Positions 22,043-23,893 of a DNA stretch of 23,893 nt are shown here, piece by piece. The stretch is from assembly GCA_023145275.1 (NCBI GenBank), contig JAGLEB010000007.1, positions 1-23,893 of the forward strand, in the 5' to 3' direction. The notes under the pieces are model-generated. The model had not been told where the DNA came from. It did not search any database and worked only from the letters and a program-made list of their open reading frames with translations. How positions within the stretch are numbered: position 1 is the stretch's first letter; each line of letters begins with the position of its first letter. Position numbers and translations under genes: made by a program. Origin of the DNA: Flavobacteriales bacterium. GTDB lineage: Bacteria > Bacteroidota > Bacteroidia > Flavobacteriales > JADGDT01.

Positions 22043-23671
22043 ATGAAGCAATTCAGATACTTAGCGCTACTATTTTTAGGATTAACACTTAGTGTTCAAT
22101 CATATGCGCAAAAGACAGCTGCACCACAAAACTGGCAACATCTCGACAACGAAAAAGATGGCTACTATGGTGTATCTACAGATAAAGCATACAATGAGCT
22201 ACTTAAGGGAAAAGAAGGTAAAAAAGTTGTAGTTGCCGTAATTGACAGTGGTTCTGATGTTACTCATGACGATCTTAAAGGAGTACTTTGGACTAACAAA
22301 GGAGAGATTGCGGGTAACGGAATTGATGATGATAACAATGGCTACATCGACGATGTTCACGGATGGAGTTTCTTAGGATATAAAGGAGTTAATGTTTTAG
22401 AAGAAACATTAGAGTTAACTCGTCTATATGCAAGTTACACAAAGGAATTTGAAGGTAAGGACTTGAAAAAACTTTCTAGAAAAGAAAAGAAGGACTACAA
22501 AGAATATCAAAAAATCAAAGCTGCTTTTGAGGAAGAAAGAAATTCTACTCAAGAACAATATGACCAATATAAATCTATGATTCACGGTGTAGTGAGAAAC
22601 TATAATTTGATTGCTGCATATTTAGACAAGGATGATTTTAAGTACAATGACTTGAAAAGCATTACATCTATGGATCACATTATCCAAGATGGAAAAACAA
22701 ATTTTTCAATGATACTTCAAGGTGATACAACAATTTCTGCAGACTTGATCATAAATAACATCAAGAATAGAGGAGAAAAAGTAGACAACTATTTTACTGA
22801 AAAACTAGATTACAATTTAAACCCTGATTGGGCTCCAAGAGCTGATGTAGGTTATAAAGATTCAGACCTTAAAGATTTCAACTACGGAAGTAATGTTTAT
22901 TTAGCAGGCGGAGCAGAAAATGGACACGGATCGCACTGTGCAGGTATTATCGCTGCAGAAAGAAACAACGATATCGGAATGGATGGAGTTGCAGGCAATG
23001 TTGAGATTATGACAATTAGAGCCGTTCCTAATGGAGATGAACACGATAGAGATATTGCTGCTGCAATGAGATATGCTGCTGACAATGGTGCTCAGATTAT
23101 TAGCATGAGCTACGGTAAGTCATACTCATACGATAAAGATGCTGTTGATGCTGCAATTAAATATGCTATAAAAAAAGGAGTTCTATTTGTGCACGCTGCA
23201 GGAAATGATGGTAAAGACATAGATAAGGAAAATAATTTCCCTAACGTTAAAAACTCTAAAAGTAACGCAAAAGCTTGGATAGAGGTAGGTGCTTCTTCTT
23301 GGAAAACAGGCGAAGACCTTCCTGCTGTATTCTCGAACTACGGAAAGAAGAGCGTTGATTTATTCGCTCCAGGAGTAGATATTTACTCTACTGTTCCAAT
23401 GAATGATTACGACACATATAGTGGAACTTCTATGGCTACTCCTGTTGTTGCAGGTGTTGCTGCGGTTGTAATGAGCTACTATCCTGATTTAAGCGCAAAA
23501 CAAGTGAAAAAGATTTTGATGAAATCAGTTACTGAACTTAAAGATTTAGATGTCAAACTTCCAAACGACAGAAGAGACGGAGAAGTTAAAAAAGTAAAGT
23601 TTGGTACTCTATCTGTTTCAGGAGGAATTGTAAACCTATACAATGCTCTTAAATTAGCAGAGAAAGAATAA
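22043..23671 (+). CDS. Exported S8 (subtilisin-like) serine protease with a long insertion
   Basis: This 542-residue protein has a signal peptide (1-22, ending SYAQ) and a subtilase domain with a complete triad: Asp68 in AVIDSGSD, His295 in NGHGSHCAG and Ser463 in GTSMATPVVAG, with oxyanion Asn388 in AAGND. Between the Asp and His lies a charged, mostly helical insertion (about 110-285), far longer than in standard subtilisins; the acidic loop NGIDDDNNGYIDD just before it may bind calcium. No propeptide-like I9 domain lies between signal peptide and catalytic Asp, and no T9SS tail follows the catalytic domain, so it is probably periplasmic or lipid-free secreted. It could be a quality-control or nutritional protease; the substrate is unknown. 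Divergent from aroC, it is transcribed alone and followed 20 nt later by a strong terminator. Confidence 0.93.
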   Translation: MKQFRYLALLFLGLTLSVQSYAQKTAAPQNWQHLDNEKDGYYGVSTDKAYNELLKGKEGKKVVVAVIDSGSDVTHDDLKGVLWTNKGEIAGNGIDDDNNGYIDDVHGWSFLGYKGVNVLEETLELTRLYASYTKEFEGKDLKKLSRKEKKDYKEYQKIKAAFEEERNSTQEQYDQYKSMIHGVVRNYNLIAAYLDKDDFKYNDLKSITSMDHIIQDGKTNFSMILQGDTTISADLIINNIKNRGEKVDNYFTEKLDYNLNPDWAPRADVGYKDSDLKDFNYGSNVYLAGGAENGHGSHCAGIIAAERNNDIGMDGVAGNVEIMTIRAVPNGDEHDRDIAAAMRYAADNGAQIISMSYGKSYSYDKDAVDAAIKYAIKKGVLFVHAAGNDGKDIDKENNFPNVKNSKSNAKAWIEVGASSWKTGEDLPAVFSNYGKKSVDLFAPGVDIYSTVPMNDYDTYSGTSMATPVVAGVAAVVMSYYPDLSAKQVKKILMKSVTELKDLDVKLPNDRRDGEVKKVKFGTLSVSGGIVNLYNALKLAEKE

Positions 23672-23690
23672 ACACACACAATAAACAACT

Positions 23691-23735
23691 AAAAAAAGGT
23701 TGGGAGTCATATGACTTTCAACCTTTTATTTTTTT
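23691..23735 (+). terminator. Intrinsic terminator of the S8 protease gene
   Basis: AAAAGGTTGGGAGTCAT (23694-23710) pairs with ATGACTTTCAACCTTTT (23711-23727) as a 17-bp stem. Its two G-U pairs are allowed only in plus-strand RNA. ATTTTTTT follows. The arrangement fixes the direction of transcription. Downstream of it, 23736-23893 shows no gene. Confidence 0.9.
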
Positions 23736-23893
23736 ATACGATTTGTTATAGTTTACATTGTGCCAAGACCACTGCATCATTAAATCAACTAGTTCTACTG
23801 TTATTTTAATGGGTTAATTGCTTACGAGGTTAAAAAGTTATGAGCTTGTAATCCTTTCAACCTTTTTGTCTTAACCTTAACTTAGGTTATTAA

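Overview
The window looks like chromosomal DNA of an AT-rich member of the Bacteroidota, probably near the marine Bacteroidales/Marinilabiliales; the order is a guess. Three things support the phylum. One protein carries a type IX secretion (T9SS) type A sorting domain. The outer-membrane receptor has a CarboxypepD_reg-like domain in front of its plug. Upstream regions repeatedly show the Bacteroidota-type promoter, about TTTG-N19-TAnnTTTG, rather than sigma70 boxes. I see no mobile element, CRISPR array, rRNA or tRNA. Most of the window is conserved core genome.

Layout. 148-2394 (+) is a membrane-anchored patatin-like lipase. 2466-3149 (+) is an OmpR-type response regulator with no kinase beside it. 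3193-4776 (-) is a secreted LVIVD-repeat propeller with a T9SS tail. 4849-9872 (-) holds topoisomerase IV: parE, a small two-helix membrane protein, and parC, whose start overlaps the small gene. A 608-nt hairpin-rich spacer (9873-10480) follows. 10481-11566 (-) is ychF, with a clear promoter, leader and terminator. 11771-14208 (-) is a cluster of ZapB-like protein, zapA, a probable 6S RNA and rny (RNase Y). 14408-18528 (+) is an M23 peptidase followed 11 nt later by a TonB-dependent receptor. A 560-nt spacer (18529-19088) precedes a small conserved protein (19089-19322, +). 19390-21865 (-) is an aroC plus dicarboxylate/amino-acid symporter operon, divergent from an S8 subtilisin-like protease (22043-23671, +) that ends at a strong terminator.

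Functional groups. ParE and ParC form the topoisomerase IV that separates daughter chromosomes. ZapA and the coiled-coil protein belong to the divisome, and RNase Y and 6S RNA link this locus to mRNA turnover and growth-phase control of RNA polymerase. The M23 peptidase and receptor are an envelope pair. The patatin, LVIVD and S8 proteins are envelope or exported functions.

No clearly new multi-gene system was found. The least explained material is the 6S RNA candidate at the zapA-rny junction, the two spacers that share an unusual repeated motif (TTGCAGRTGAA, three copies), the membrane protein between parE and parC, and the response regulator followed by what may be a vestigial kinase start.
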